Origin: Sporobacter sp963663605
Lineage (GTDB): Bacteria > Bacillota > Clostridia > Oscillospirales > Oscillospiraceae
Assembly (NCBI GenBank): GCA_963663605.2
Contig: CAXXVF010000001.1
Coordinates: 534,269-598,268, forward strand
DNA length: 64,000 bases
Direction: 5' to 3'
Part shown: in pieces, positions 16,316 through 25,759 of the stretch
How positions within the stretch are numbered: position 1 is the stretch's first letter
Layout of the letters: every line of letters begins with the position of its first letter
Notes under the pieces: model-generated
The model's database searches: none
The model's input: the letters and a program-made list of their open reading frames with translations, nothing else
Told to the model about the DNA's origin: nothing
Program-made: the position numbers and the translations under genes

Positions 16316-18250
16316 ATGGCAATTGCCGACAGCAAAATGAAGAAAACAATTGTTTCAGTCGTTTTCGGACTGGTCGGATTCGCTGTCAATATGTTTCCGC
16401 TCAGGATATATGAATACCAGGGAATTGTGGTAAGCATATTGCCCGGGCTTATATTCCCGTTGTTTATTGCGATCATATGGGGTTGGAAATATGGCCTGAT
16501 ATCCGCCTTGGCGGGCGGATGCCAGGCCATGTGGTTTTTGTGGCACGGCGACGGATACGGGCAGCTGTACTCCGTGCCGGTTTATACGCTGTGGATCGTT
16601 TGGCATGGCGCTGTTTCCGACTATCGCCGCAAAAAAAAGAGCAGCAAATGGTATCTGAATGAGTATTTTGCGGATCTGTTTTTCCGAATATTCAGCGAAT
16701 TGGGTTTTCTTACGGTATTTCGGTGGCTTGTATCCAAGAACCCGCCGTTTTGGGATTCTTCAGTTGTTGCTGCCGATATATCAAGACAATGGTTTGTAGT
16801 TACCATTTCAAAACATGTCGCTTTTTCTTTGTTTTTGCTGTTGATCATAAAGATCATAATAGAAAGGAAAAAGGTCAGGGAGTTATTTAAAATCAACACC
16901 CCCAAAATCACGGGAAACAGCATTATTACAGCATCGTTATTAGTGGCAGTGTTATTGATTTTTCTTGAAGCGCTGGGCTGCACGCTTTTTTCAGGATACA
17001 ACAACGCGACGCTGCTGGATAATATTATAAATTTCAGCAATAAACAGCTGTATACCCGAAGCATTATGTTTATTATATGCCTGACATGCGGGATCATATT
17101 GTCATCTTTTTTCAACAAATCGATTGAAAAAAATATATTGCTGAAAAAGCAGGAAGATAAAATAAACAGTCTTTTGAAACTTACGGAGAGACTGGGCAGA
17201 AAAGAGCTAAACGCGGAAACGACAGATGTTTTTCTGTCAGACTTACTGAAAACATCAATAGAAATCATAGACGAAGCCGACTACGGCGCGATAACGGTCT
17301 ATGAAGATGATTGGGTCGTTTTTTATGATGTCGTCGGACATGATAAAAAACTAATAGGGCATAAAACGAGAAGAACATTTGACGTGGAAGTTCCGGATGT
17401 TGTTATAATTGATAATGGAAAACAGTGGCTGCTTGAGAAAGTGTCTAGGGATGAACGTGAAAAACTCGATCCGTATATAAAACCTTCCAGTGAATCTTTA
17501 GTAATGATTTTGGCTTACGAAGGAGAGAAGCTTGCGGGATTGACGCTCGAAAAAGCCGAGGGGCATTTCAGCGAGGAATCAATAAACATGGCAAGCTTGC
17601 TCAAAAATATCCCGATTGCGTATTTTACAAAAATTTATGCGTACAACCAAAAACAAACAATGTTTGAAAGCATAGTGTTTTCAATAATAAAGATACTGAG
17701 CTTACATAATGAATATACAAAAAAACATTCGATAAACGTAGCGAAAATAGCTTCCGGGATCGCTGCCCAGATGGGGCTTAACGAGAATGAAATCGATATT
17801 GTTTATTGGACGGGCTTATTGCACGATATCGGCAAAATCCTAATCAGTGACAGGATATTGAATAAAGATGATAAGCTTACGAAGGAAGAATGGGCCATTA
17901 TAAAAAAACATCCCGTATGGGGCTATGAGACTTTGAATGAAAATGAAAGTCTCAGAGAGATAGCAAAATACGTGCTGTATCACCATGAACGCTGGGACGG
18001 AAAGGGATTTCCCGGCGGTATTAAAGGAAAAGATATCCCGCTCATATCCAGGATCCTCTCTGTCGCGGACGCGTATGACGCTATGACCAATAAAAGACCG
18101 TACAGGGAAGCGCTCAGCAAGCCTGAAGCGATCGGAGAAATTGAAAAAAATTCAGGGACGCAGTTTGATCCGCATGTGACTGAAGTTTTCATTGAGCATA
18201 TAGACGCTGTTCTGGCGCGAGATGTAATAAACGATAAATATAGGCACTGA
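16316..18250 (+). CDS. membrane-bound HD-GYP phosphodiesterase
   Basis: About 644 aa. The start at 16316 is chosen because GAGAGGAG is 10 nt upstream. The N-terminal half has about 8 hydrophobic segments (about 10-290) resembling membrane sensor domains. A coiled coil and a GAF-like region (about 300-440) follow, then an HD-GYP domain (about 460-620). The active-site motifs are intact: LHDIGK, HHERWDGKGFPGG and DAYDAMTNKRPYR. Family role: hydrolysis of cyclic di-GMP (or a related dinucleotide) at the membrane. ComFB at 2.3 kb could be a receptor, which is inference. A terminator follows. Confidence 0.9.
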   Translation: MAIADSKMKKTIVSVVFGLVGFAVNMFPLRIYEYQGIVVSILPGLIFPLFIAIIWGWKYGLISALAGGCQAMWFLWHGDGYGQLYSVPVYTLWIVWHGAVSDYRRKKKSSKWYLNEYFADLFFRIFSELGFLTVFRWLVSKNPPFWDSSVVAADISRQWFVVTISKHVAFSLFLLLIIKIIIERKKVRELFKINTPKITGNSIITASLLVAVLLIFLEALGCTLFSGYNNATLLDNIINFSNKQLYTRSIMFIICLTCGIILSSFFNKSIEKNILLKKQEDKINSLLKLTERLGRKELNAETTDVFLSDLLKTSIEIIDEADYGAITVYEDDWVVFYDVVGHDKKLIGHKTRRTFDVEVPDVVIIDNGKQWLLEKVSRDEREKLDPYIKPSSESLVMILAYEGEKLAGLTLEKAEGHFSEESINMASLLKNIPIAYFTKIYAYNQKQTMFESIVFSIIKILSLHNEYTKKHSINVAKIASGIAAQMGLNENEIDIVYWTGLLHDIGKILISDRILNKDDKLTKEEWAIIKKHPVWGYETLNENESLREIAKYVLYHHERWDGKGFPGGIKGKDIPLISRILSVADAYDAMTNKRPYREALSKPEAIGEIEKNSGTQFDPHVTEVFIEHIDAVLARDVINDKYRH

Positions 18251-18314
18251 ATCTACATTGAAACGAAGCTGCTAAAACAAAAAGGATAAAACCTGCAGGT
18301 TCAAACGAATGAAC

Positions 18315-18349
18315 AAACAGCCGGGGCGGCAATGAAGCCCCGGCTGTTT
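18315..18349. terminator. terminator after the HD-GYP gene
   Basis: 13 bp stem AAACAGCCGGGGC / GCCCCGGCTGTTT with T-run; symmetrical enough to serve the minus-strand gene ending at 18414 as well. Confidence 0.85.
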
Positions 18350-18413
18350 TACGACCTTATAATATACTTTAACCATAACCGTATAGGCTCCGGATTGACG
18401 TGTCACTATCCGT

Positions 18414-19742
18414 TTATTCCGTGGGGAGCTCGAACAGCCGCTCCGGTTTATAACCGAACGTTTCAAAAGTGAAGTTGTCAACGAACATCACCGGTTCTGT
18501 AACCGATAAATCCGACGTCTCGCCGGTCATTGCTTTAAAAGCAGCCTTGAATGTATCATAGCTTTCGAAGAAATCAGAGGGTGTGACGGTATCGGCAAAC
18601 GCGTCGTATACATAGTCGATGCATTCGTCTTCTTCGCCGATCATGACGGTATAGAGCTGCTCCGGATAGTTGATGATGACGAAGCACGGCTGAGAGAATA
18701 TCTCAAAAGCGCACTTGATGACGTTTTCCGCGTTGCCCCATTCGTGCTTGCAGACACAGAGCCATACGGAATCGGTCTGATAACTCCATTGCGTTTCAAA
18801 ATTCTCGAATCCCATGTTTTTCAACGTTTCAACCGGGTCGTCATCAGCCGGGACGTAATCGGCTATGTTTTTTGATGTATCCCTGCTGTATTCATCGAGA
18901 TATAAAATTTGATTTTCATCGTCAAATATAATGGCCGTGACGATATCTCCGTATTGCATGTTGTATTCAATATCATTGCATTGAGCCCAGGCATCATCGC
19001 TGCTGATTGCCAGCTTCAGGGTGTCATAATCCGCCGGTGAATACGAACGCGTGGACTGAATAAAGCCGTTGACGCTGTTGACTGTGACCGTGCGTGAAAC
19101 CGGGTTGGCCAGGTCAATGTAATCAGTCAGTGCACCGACGGCAGCCTTGTTGAAATTTGCGTCCAGCGCGCGCTGATAATCGGCGGTGTTGTCCGCGTTT
19201 ATGCCCATTACAAGCGTTACCGCGTATCCGTCAACGAATTCGTAATGACTGTCGTCGAGATCGGTCGGCTCGATACTTAAATCGGCGTTGAGCCCGCCAT
19301 CCACCTGAGTGCCGTGGATGCTGACGCCGCCCGTGTTGTTCAAACTGTCCAGATTCTGCAGGATGCTTTCCTCCGCATCGTCGCCGACTAAGACGGAGCA
19401 GTAATTGACGACGTTTTCAGCCGTGTCCTCAGCGGTCAAATACAGCCGGTACAGATTGTATTCGCTTTCCTCGTAGGATGCCTGATAGACCGTATAGCCG
19501 TCGGGCCACTGGATATCGTAAAACGGATTGTACGCTTCCTCAAAAAGCTGCATCGGACTTTCAAAGCTGTTGATCTCTGCCGGCGATTGGGCTGCGGAAG
19601 CATCCGTCTGCTGGGGAGACTGCTCTGCCGGGATTTCCGATGATGAGGTTTCCGCCGGTTCATTTTCCGTCGGCGTTTGGGCGCATGACGCGAGGCCGAA
19701 GACAAGAATAGCCGCTGCTGCGAATACTATTATTTTTCTCAT
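18414..19742 (-). CDS. lipoprotein of unknown function
   Basis: 442 aa from ATG 19742 (AAGGA 8 nt upstream). Signal peptide with lipobox LASC at about residue 18, then a Ser/Glu/Gln/Pro-rich linker (about 20-60), then a globular, acidic, tyrosine-rich domain. No catalytic motif or known family is recognised. It is probably attached to the outer face of the membrane. It is encoded alone. Confidence 0.75.
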   Translation of the reverse strand: MRKIIVFAAAAILVFGLASCAQTPTENEPAETSSSEIPAEQSPQQTDASAAQSPAEINSFESPMQLFEEAYNPFYDIQWPDGYTVYQASYEESEYNLYRLYLTAEDTAENVVNYCSVLVGDDAEESILQNLDSLNNTGGVSIHGTQVDGGLNADLSIEPTDLDDSHYEFVDGYAVTLVMGINADNTADYQRALDANFNKAAVGALTDYIDLANPVSRTVTVNSVNGFIQSTRSYSPADYDTLKLAISSDDAWAQCNDIEYNMQYGDIVTAIIFDDENQILYLDEYSRDTSKNIADYVPADDDPVETLKNMGFENFETQWSYQTDSVWLCVCKHEWGNAENVIKCAFEIFSQPCFVIINYPEQLYTVMIGEEDECIDYVYDAFADTVTPSDFFESYDTFKAAFKAMTGETSDLSVTEPVMFVDNFTFETFGYKPERLFELPTE

Positions 19743-19856
19743 ATAACCAGTCCTTACCTTTTTTGTCTCGATTATAGCACAAATGGACACGTTTTGCGAT
19801 ATTCTTTAAAAATTTCACAGCACGTCAGGCTCAAAAAAACAGCGCGGCATAACCCA

Positions 19857-19889
19857 AAAGAATACCTGTACCAGGTACAGGTATTCTTT
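19857..19889. terminator. long perfect hairpin, probable terminator
   Basis: AAAGAATACCTGTACC and its complement almost abut, with a 1 nt centre. The T-run is short, so a protein-binding palindrome is possible. It lies in the gap between two minus-strand genes, downstream of the gene ending at 19978. Confidence 0.5.
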
Positions 19890-19977
19890 AACTGTATTGG
19901 GGTAAATGCCCGGTATGTCCGTGTCGGCTGCGACTGTTAGAAATATGCCGAACGCACAAACGCTGTTAATGTGCCCT

Positions 19978-21015
19978 TTAGAAGATCAGCTGTATCGGCA
20001 GGCGTTCGATCTGGTCGGCCTTGATGCCGAATACCTCTTCGCTGTACTTGTCGATCTCTTCGGTCAGTGCTGAATATGCGCCCGGATAGACGGAGCCGGG
20101 GCCGCCCTGTGTGATGCAGGGGATAAAGTACTTGTTGCCACACCGGTCGATGGCCCTCCGGGCGGCATTGCGGCAGTCCTCCTGTGTCCAGCCGGGGAAG
20201 TCCATGGATTTGTTGTCGATATCGCCCATGAAGGTAATCTGGCCGCCGTATTTCTTGACAAGCTCGGGAACGTTGTTCGATTCCATACAGCCCTGCCAGA
20301 TATCGATACCCATTTCGATCATATACGGCACCAGCGTCGCGGAGTAACTGTCGGCGTGATGGACAATAAGCTCCACGCCATGGTCATGGGCGTAACCGTA
20401 GATCTGCTTATACGGCTCCACGAAGAAATCGGCGAACATGTTCGGGCTCATGAACGTGCTCTTTTCGCCGCCCCAGTCGTCGTGATGCAGGATGGCGTCC
20501 GGCTTGAGGTGCGTGCAAATGCCCTCGAGCAACTCAAGTTCCCAGTCGACGAGATATTTTATAAGGTCATGCATTTCGTCCGGATAAAGCGCGTAATACT
20601 CAAGCGCTCTGCTTATCTCGCAAAGGTGATGCGACTGCTCAAAGAGACCGGGGGCTATGAACGTTGCCTTGTAGGCCATGCTGCCGTCGACCGCGTCGTA
20701 TTGCGCTTTGAACTGGGCCCATTCCTCGTCGGAATACTTTAGGGGCGGTGCGTGTACATAGTCCCTCCAGTGCTCGATGTCTTTAACGACGATCTTTTCC
20801 GGAGTATGTACGGGGAAGGCGCCGGGCACGTTTTCAGGGAAGGAGTTGGTAATACCCCATGCGTTGACAATGTTTTCCTGGCCCTTTTGAAGCAGGGCGT
20901 TGGAGTGGAAGATATAGGGGTGGAACATCAGATAAATAGCTTCATACTGATTGACAAACCTTTCAGGATTGCCGCCTCTGATCACTTCCTGCATATTCTG
21001 TTTCGGTGTCAGCAT
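19978..21015 (-). CDS. uroporphyrinogen decarboxylase-family (MtaA/MtbA-like) protein
   Basis: 345 aa from ATG 21015 (AAAGGAGAG 7 nt upstream). It has the URO-D/methyltransferase barrel with HHDDWG near 190 and VHHADSYSATLVPYMIEMG near 230. In corrinoid methyltransferases of this fold the equivalent stretch is HxCG with a zinc ligand; here it reads HADS, so the metal site differs. True HemE is unlikely because no heme genes are nearby and the substrate arginines are not evident. No corrinoid protein partner is in the window. Methyl transfer or an unknown reaction remains open. Confidence 0.75.
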   Translation of the reverse strand: MLTPKQNMQEVIRGGNPERFVNQYEAIYLMFHPYIFHSNALLQKGQENIVNAWGITNSFPENVPGAFPVHTPEKIVVKDIEHWRDYVHAPPLKYSDEEWAQFKAQYDAVDGSMAYKATFIAPGLFEQSHHLCEISRALEYYALYPDEMHDLIKYLVDWELELLEGICTHLKPDAILHHDDWGGEKSTFMSPNMFADFFVEPYKQIYGYAHDHGVELIVHHADSYSATLVPYMIEMGIDIWQGCMESNNVPELVKKYGGQITFMGDIDNKSMDFPGWTQEDCRNAARRAIDRCGNKYFIPCITQGGPGSVYPGAYSALTEEIDKYSEEVFGIKADQIERLPIQLIF

Positions 21016-21293
21016 AATACACTCTCCTTTAGTATTGTAGTTACAATTATACACTTAATTTCTTCAATTAACAATTATTTCATATCATTTCACAAAATAA
21101 AGCTAAAAATATGGTATTGAAATACGAAACGTTACCGCATACTGCTAAACACATAAGTATTGCTTATAACCATGATGCATCCCATCCGGCGCAAAAATGC
21201 CGCATAAAAAGTGTGCGGACAAGTCATTTAAGGGATAGTTAAATTATTGATAAACTTTGTGCGGAAGTATAGTAAGTTTTTAAGACAAACAAT

Positions 21294-21344
21294 AAACATG
21301 TTGGAATAAATAGCAAACATGTTAAATTGAATAATAAAAATGTT
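21294..21344. repeat. three iterated AAACATGTT boxes, 21 bp apart
   Basis: AAACATGTT at 21294 and 21315 and AAAAATGTT at 21336: exact 21 bp period (two helical turns), upstream of a weak promoter at 21361-21388. This layout is typical of binding sites for an activator or repressor. The rest of 21055-21480 is AT-rich without a convincing gene. Confidence 0.6.
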
Positions 21345-21360
21345 AAATATTAAATTATTC

Positions 21361-21388
21361 TTGTGTGTATTATATAAGCTGTTATGAT
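21361..21388 (+). promoter_or_regulatory. promoter of the 54-aa gene
   Basis: TTGTGT (21361-21366), 16 bp, TATGAT (21383-21388). The weak -35 fits activation from the iterated boxes just upstream. Confidence 0.5.
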
Positions 21389-21484
21389 GTATATAGAAGC
21401 ACTGTTCAGGGTATAAAACCTGCTGATGCAATTTGTTTTAAGACGGCATGAATACTTGACTGTCATAACAGAAAGGAGAAAATC

Positions 21485-21649
21485 ATGGACGAATTGTTAA
21501 ACATGTATACGCAGGATCAGCTTCTCTCCGAATTGGAAAAAGGCCATTACTGGTATTTTAACGGTAGTTTCCACTCAAACGTCGATCAGTTGAACACCGA
21601 AAGACCGGCCAGCGTTGAAAACGCCGTATATTTCCGCTTCTATTCCTGA
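21485..21649 (+). CDS. 54-residue small protein, unknown
   Basis: ATG 21485 with a strong ribosome site (AGAAAGGAG, 6 nt spacing), stop at 21649, then a perfect terminator. The protein begins MDELLNMYTQDQLLSELEKG and is rich in aromatic residues (HYWYF, VYFRFYS); it has no signal peptide and no membrane helix. No family is recognised. Strong expression signals and the iterated operator-like boxes upstream argue that it is real and regulated. A signalling peptide precursor or a small regulator are guesses only. Confidence 0.6.
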   Translation: MDELLNMYTQDQLLSELEKGHYWYFNGSFHSNVDQLNTERPASVENAVYFRFYS

Positions 21650-21694
21650 GAGAGCGATAAATGATTATGGTATATAGTTTGAAGTCTGATGTAA

Positions 21695-21729
21695 CTTAAG
21701 CCCCATATCAATGCGATATGGGGCTTAAG
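21695..21729 (+). terminator. terminator after the 54-aa gene
   Basis: Perfect 15 bp stem (CTTAAGCCCCATATC and complement), AATGC loop, then TTTCGTTTT. Confidence 0.85.
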
Positions 21730-21861
21730 TTTCGTTTTGATTGCTTTACATATTATATGTTCTATGGCATTATAAAAATATAAATAAAGAAATTCAAATA
21801 ATCAGCAAAAACAGATATAAATAAGTGACTTTTCCTGCGGTGAAAAAACAAGGAGAATTTA

Positions 21862-24399
21862 ATGAAGAAAACGGGCTTAATAATTGGTACGATTTGTTTT
21901 GCGGTTATTTTCATTGTGTTTTTGATGTGGGCCGTTTTAAATATTACATCGGAACGGCTCACAACAGCGACACTGTCCGGCGGCGACACGGTAGCAGCAA
22001 CAAACAGCGGCGCGGGACTGCGCATATCTGCATACGAGGGCCTTGCCGCGCCGGATATCCGTATTGAAAAAATGACCGTGCCTTCGCCCGACGAGGATGC
22101 GTCCGTTATCGCTTACGATTACAGCGTCAGCGGCAAGGAAACCTTCGACACGCTGCTTGAGGTGCGTGTTCCGTACGACCAATCGGCTATCGCGGCGGGC
22201 GAAGACCCGGCGGATTGTGTCGCCGCCGCCTACTATAACGAAGCGGCGGGCGCGTACGAGCCGGTTATTTACGAGATCGACGAAGAAAACGGCGAGGCCG
22301 TTATTATAACGGACCATCTGTCGACCTATACGACGCATACATACAGCGACAAAGAGACGCGTGACGCGCAAAGCAGCCAGCCGAATCCGCTGAAGCTTTC
22401 CGATGCGCTGACAGTGTCGGAGCTGCCGTCGTATCAGCAGGTGTCGGCGAAGCTGCAAAGCGGCCGGGAGCCGGACGAGGCAGACGCGTTCAGCGTCGGC
22501 TATGATATTGCAAACGCGTCCTTCGGCTTATACGGAAGCGCCGTGTCGCTGATCAGCGAGATACATTATTCTTCGGACCGCCTTTCATTTTTAAACGATG
22601 AACTCGGTGCAGTGGGGACCGCGTTCATCGGCGCGCAGCTGACGCTGGATATCCTCAAAGGCGACATGGTCAATCTGAATACCAACTTGATGAAAAATCT
22701 GGCGGGCTTATACGCGGGAGCAATTACTTCGGCGGCGGGCGTTACGGCTTTAACATTCGATTATGTTTTAAATAAGCTTGGCGAAATAAAAACCGAGCGG
22801 GATCAGGAATATCTGAAAGAATACGAAGCGTATTACGAAAACTATGAAAAATTGCAGGAAGCAAAAAACGGCGGCTTTCATATGCGGGCATATCAGGAGT
22901 TTTACGGGCTGTACAAGACTTATAAACAAGCCGGAAAAACAATGCCGGAGGAAGCGATGAAAAGCGCGGTACATAAGTATGTCAGCGATTACTGCGAGAT
23001 GATTTTTAAGGACAGTGACTGCCCGGATATCTTTCAGACGGAAAAAGGGCTGACAAATGAGCTGCGCCAAAGCATGACCGACGGCCAGTACAGAGAAATC
23101 ATGGACAACTGGATGCCGTCGGTGTTTGCCGCGCTGGAAAAAAAGATCGCGTATGACGCGCGAACTGAGGCGCTGCGCATACAGGATGAGATTGAAAAGA
23201 CCCTGAATCTGCCGTGCGCGGTTACCATCACGTCAACAAATAACTACGCGGGCGCCGATAATGCCTACGGCGGCTGTATCGTGCGCTTTGACTGCAATCC
23301 CGAAGTCATGGACGCGTGGACCTTCACTCTGGACGCCGCCGGCTGCGCGACAGCCGGATATCTCTACAAGGATTATCTGAACGCACACATGCCTACAGCA
23401 GCGTATATCTACGCCTCCAAAACGGATATGTCCGCCGGCCAGGCGATGGAAACCGTACTGTTTGCTTACAACGAGGAAACAAACAGCATCGATATCAATC
23501 TCGGCGAGGAGATTGAGTATGAGCTTCAGGCGTCGAATACGGACATTCACGTCGGCGATTCCGTTATATTCAGCGTCTCGCCGCTTGGAGAAGGATATAC
23601 ATGCAGCTGGAACGTGACGGACGACACGGCGGGATATATCCAGGTCGCGTTCAGCGAGGCGGGAGAGCATACCGTAACCGTTGAGGTATATAACGCGGCT
23701 GGTAAGCACGTTGCGACTTTGGAGACGATCGTACGGGTGGAAGTAGGCGACCTGACCGTCACGGCCGGCAATACGGCGCCCATGGTGGATGAGGAGTTCT
23801 CGATTGAGCTGCTGAGCGATTCGTACGCGACCGCAACGCTGTATACTAAATGGGATTTCGGTGACGGCAATACGGACGACGGGTACTTTGACAGATACGC
23901 ATACTGGTATGAAGAATCCGGGAGCTATACGGTGACGGTCGAGGCCTACCGGGTGACGGACAGCGGCGAAGCGGTCTTCGTCGCCTCCGCGCAGACAGTG
24001 ATCAATGTATCAGACGGCGGGACAACGTCCGAACCGTCACCGTCGGCATCGCCTGATGGACCCGCGCCAACATCTGATATACCGCAGCCGTCGCCCGGCG
24101 AGACGGAAGCGCCCGCGGAATTTAAAATATATTCAGAGATTACACCGGCCACGTCTTCCTCTCAGGGCGTATCGTATGTCCGTCTCACGCCCGAATTGCC
24201 CTTCGGATACAGGTATACGTCGTATAGCACGAACAACTCCAGCGGTACGTTTCAGCCGGTTGTTACCATGGGCTCTTACAGCTGGGCCTCAGGCACGTTT
24301 GCTTATGGTTCACACGCTACTTACCAGGTGTATTGGGAGATTTATGATGAAAACAAAAATCTGGTTTGCACAACGAATACACTGACCGTATCCTATTAG
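21862..24399 (+). CDS. surface protein with PKD-type domains
   Basis: 845 aa (AAGGAG before ATG). An N-terminal membrane anchor or signal (about 5-27) is followed by a beta domain with a 'HLSTYTTHTY' end (about 60-160), a long helical region (about 195-450), and two PKD/Ig-like domains. The second carries the PKD hallmark WDFGDGNTDDG (about 672) and SYTVTVEAY. A Pro/Ser/Glu linker (about 715-755) and a C-terminal beta domain complete it. It has no sortase motif, so it is probably held by the N-terminal helix. Function: adhesion or carbohydrate binding is plausible but unproven. Confidence 0.75.
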   Translation: MKKTGLIIGTICFAVIFIVFLMWAVLNITSERLTTATLSGGDTVAATNSGAGLRISAYEGLAAPDIRIEKMTVPSPDEDASVIAYDYSVSGKETFDTLLEVRVPYDQSAIAAGEDPADCVAAAYYNEAAGAYEPVIYEIDEENGEAVIITDHLSTYTTHTYSDKETRDAQSSQPNPLKLSDALTVSELPSYQQVSAKLQSGREPDEADAFSVGYDIANASFGLYGSAVSLISEIHYSSDRLSFLNDELGAVGTAFIGAQLTLDILKGDMVNLNTNLMKNLAGLYAGAITSAAGVTALTFDYVLNKLGEIKTERDQEYLKEYEAYYENYEKLQEAKNGGFHMRAYQEFYGLYKTYKQAGKTMPEEAMKSAVHKYVSDYCEMIFKDSDCPDIFQTEKGLTNELRQSMTDGQYREIMDNWMPSVFAALEKKIAYDARTEALRIQDEIEKTLNLPCAVTITSTNNYAGADNAYGGCIVRFDCNPEVMDAWTFTLDAAGCATAGYLYKDYLNAHMPTAAYIYASKTDMSAGQAMETVLFAYNEETNSIDINLGEEIEYELQASNTDIHVGDSVIFSVSPLGEGYTCSWNVTDDTAGYIQVAFSEAGEHTVTVEVYNAAGKHVATLETIVRVEVGDLTVTAGNTAPMVDEEFSIELLSDSYATATLYTKWDFGDGNTDDGYFDRYAYWYEESGSYTVTVEAYRVTDSGEAVFVASAQTVINVSDGGTTSEPSPSASPDGPAPTSDIPQPSPGETEAPAEFKIYSEITPATSSSQGVSYVRLTPELPFGYRYTSYSTNNSSGTFQPVVTMGSYSWASGTFAYGSHATYQVYWEIYDENKNLVCTTNTLTVSY

Positions 24400-24513
24400 A
24401 GATGCGCAAAAGCATCATACAGAAAACACGACAGCAGATTGAAGCGGGAAACCGGAAAAAGAGAGCAACAGACAGCCGAAGCGATAATCACCGCATCGGA
24501 GGCAGAGGGATAT

Positions 24514-25611
24514 ATGTATTGCAATAAATGCGGAAAACAAATTCCGGACGGCAGCGTGTTCTGCACCTACTGCGGCGCTAACCAGCCGACGCTGCAGCAG
24601 CCGGTGTATCAGCAGCCCGCGCCGGTATATGCAGCGGCGCGGCCGCCGAAAGGCTCAAACAGGGGATGGAAGACGGCGTTCTTCTGTATGCTCGGTGCGG
24701 CGGCACTGTCGTTTTGCGTTTTCGTTATGATTGTATTGCTCGCCCCAAAGCCGGACGCGGCGGCTATGTGGGAAGGTAAAAGCATAATGGCACAGGATGA
24801 TATATTCGGCAATTACACAGCGCCGGCAGCCAGCCCGGCGGCAGATACGGCGTCGGAGGTGCAGACGGCCGCGCCGGCAGAAACGTCTGATGCAGATGCA
24901 TATCAACGTATCGTCGGGGCCTGGGAGATGTATGAAGACGGCAGCTATATCGGATTCGAATTTTTCGACGACAACACGGCCCGATACGTGGAAGATGCGG
25001 ATGAATTCTACTACTATTTTACAATTCAGGACAATCGCATCGTGTTTGAGGATGAGGCAGGGGAATCGACTGAATTTGAGTTTGCTTTGTATAACGACGG
25101 TGCTGAATATCTGACGCTGCGATACGACAATGATGCTTATGAATTTGTCCGTGTCGACAGCCTTTCAGAACAGATGCCGGCGCTGAATACGGATGTGTTT
25201 GCAAATGGGTTTGAGACGGATATTGAAAGCTTTCTTGCCGATACATGGTGGGCGTCGGCAGGCACGTCGGTGGACAACCCGGCTGCCGCTGCGGCAGCGC
25301 CGGGGTATCCGAGTGACTACGATATAAGAGCGGGTAAACTGCAGTATATTTTTGATACCGATGCGATGACGGTTCAGGTGCTTATGCAGGATGAAAACGG
25401 CACGGTCACAGATGAGGGTATATTTGACTATGAACTTGATCCATACGGTTTTATTCTGTATGCTTTCAGACGTGTTGTGGATATTGAAGGCGCCGATTAT
25501 GTTATACAAAGCAAGTTCTTTGTGTGTGACGGCGTGTTGTATGAGGTGGAAATGGTGGATGGCGCCGAGGCTTCCAATTATGTCGCATACAGCATATATG
25601 CGCCCGGATAA
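24514..25611 (+). CDS. zinc-ribbon membrane protein with extracytoplasmic domain
   Basis: 365 aa from ATG 24514. An N-terminal zinc ribbon (CNKCGK...CTYCGA, residues 3-23) is followed by a Gln/Pro linker, one membrane helix (about 53-76) and a large acidic, Tyr-rich outside domain. The zinc-ribbon plus single-helix layout is common in Clostridia membrane proteins of unknown role. It lies 115 bp after the PKD gene in the same direction with no terminator between, so co-transcription is likely. An earlier in-frame ATG at 24439 lacks a ribosome site. Confidence 0.75.
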   Translation: MYCNKCGKQIPDGSVFCTYCGANQPTLQQPVYQQPAPVYAAARPPKGSNRGWKTAFFCMLGAAALSFCVFVMIVLLAPKPDAAAMWEGKSIMAQDDIFGNYTAPAASPAADTASEVQTAAPAETSDADAYQRIVGAWEMYEDGSYIGFEFFDDNTARYVEDADEFYYYFTIQDNRIVFEDEAGESTEFEFALYNDGAEYLTLRYDNDAYEFVRVDSLSEQMPALNTDVFANGFETDIESFLADTWWASAGTSVDNPAAAAAAPGYPSDYDIRAGKLQYIFDTDAMTVQVLMQDENGTVTDEGIFDYELDPYGFILYAFRRVVDIEGADYVIQSKFFVCDGVLYEVEMVDGAEASNYVAYSIYAPG

Positions 25612-25632
25612 AGCGTTGCCTTTATTGCAAAA

Positions 25633-25675
25633 CACCCCGAAATACCTTTTGTTTTAAAGGGTTTCGGGGTGCTTT
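25633..25675. terminator. terminator between convergent genes (zinc-ribbon / pta)
   Basis: Stem CACCCCGAAA / TTTCGGGGTG with GCTTT after it. A close relative of this hairpin is at 37439-37483. Confidence 0.75.
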
Positions 25676-25759
25676 CCGTTAAAGCTATTTCCGGTCGGCC
25701 TGAAAATCACAGGACAGGTTGATGCACCGGTCAAGGCGCTCGCATTGATGCAGTCATGC

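Noticed and set aside
21228..21431. 67-aa minus-strand frame
   Set aside because: AT-rich region with iterated operator-like boxes; no ribosome site.
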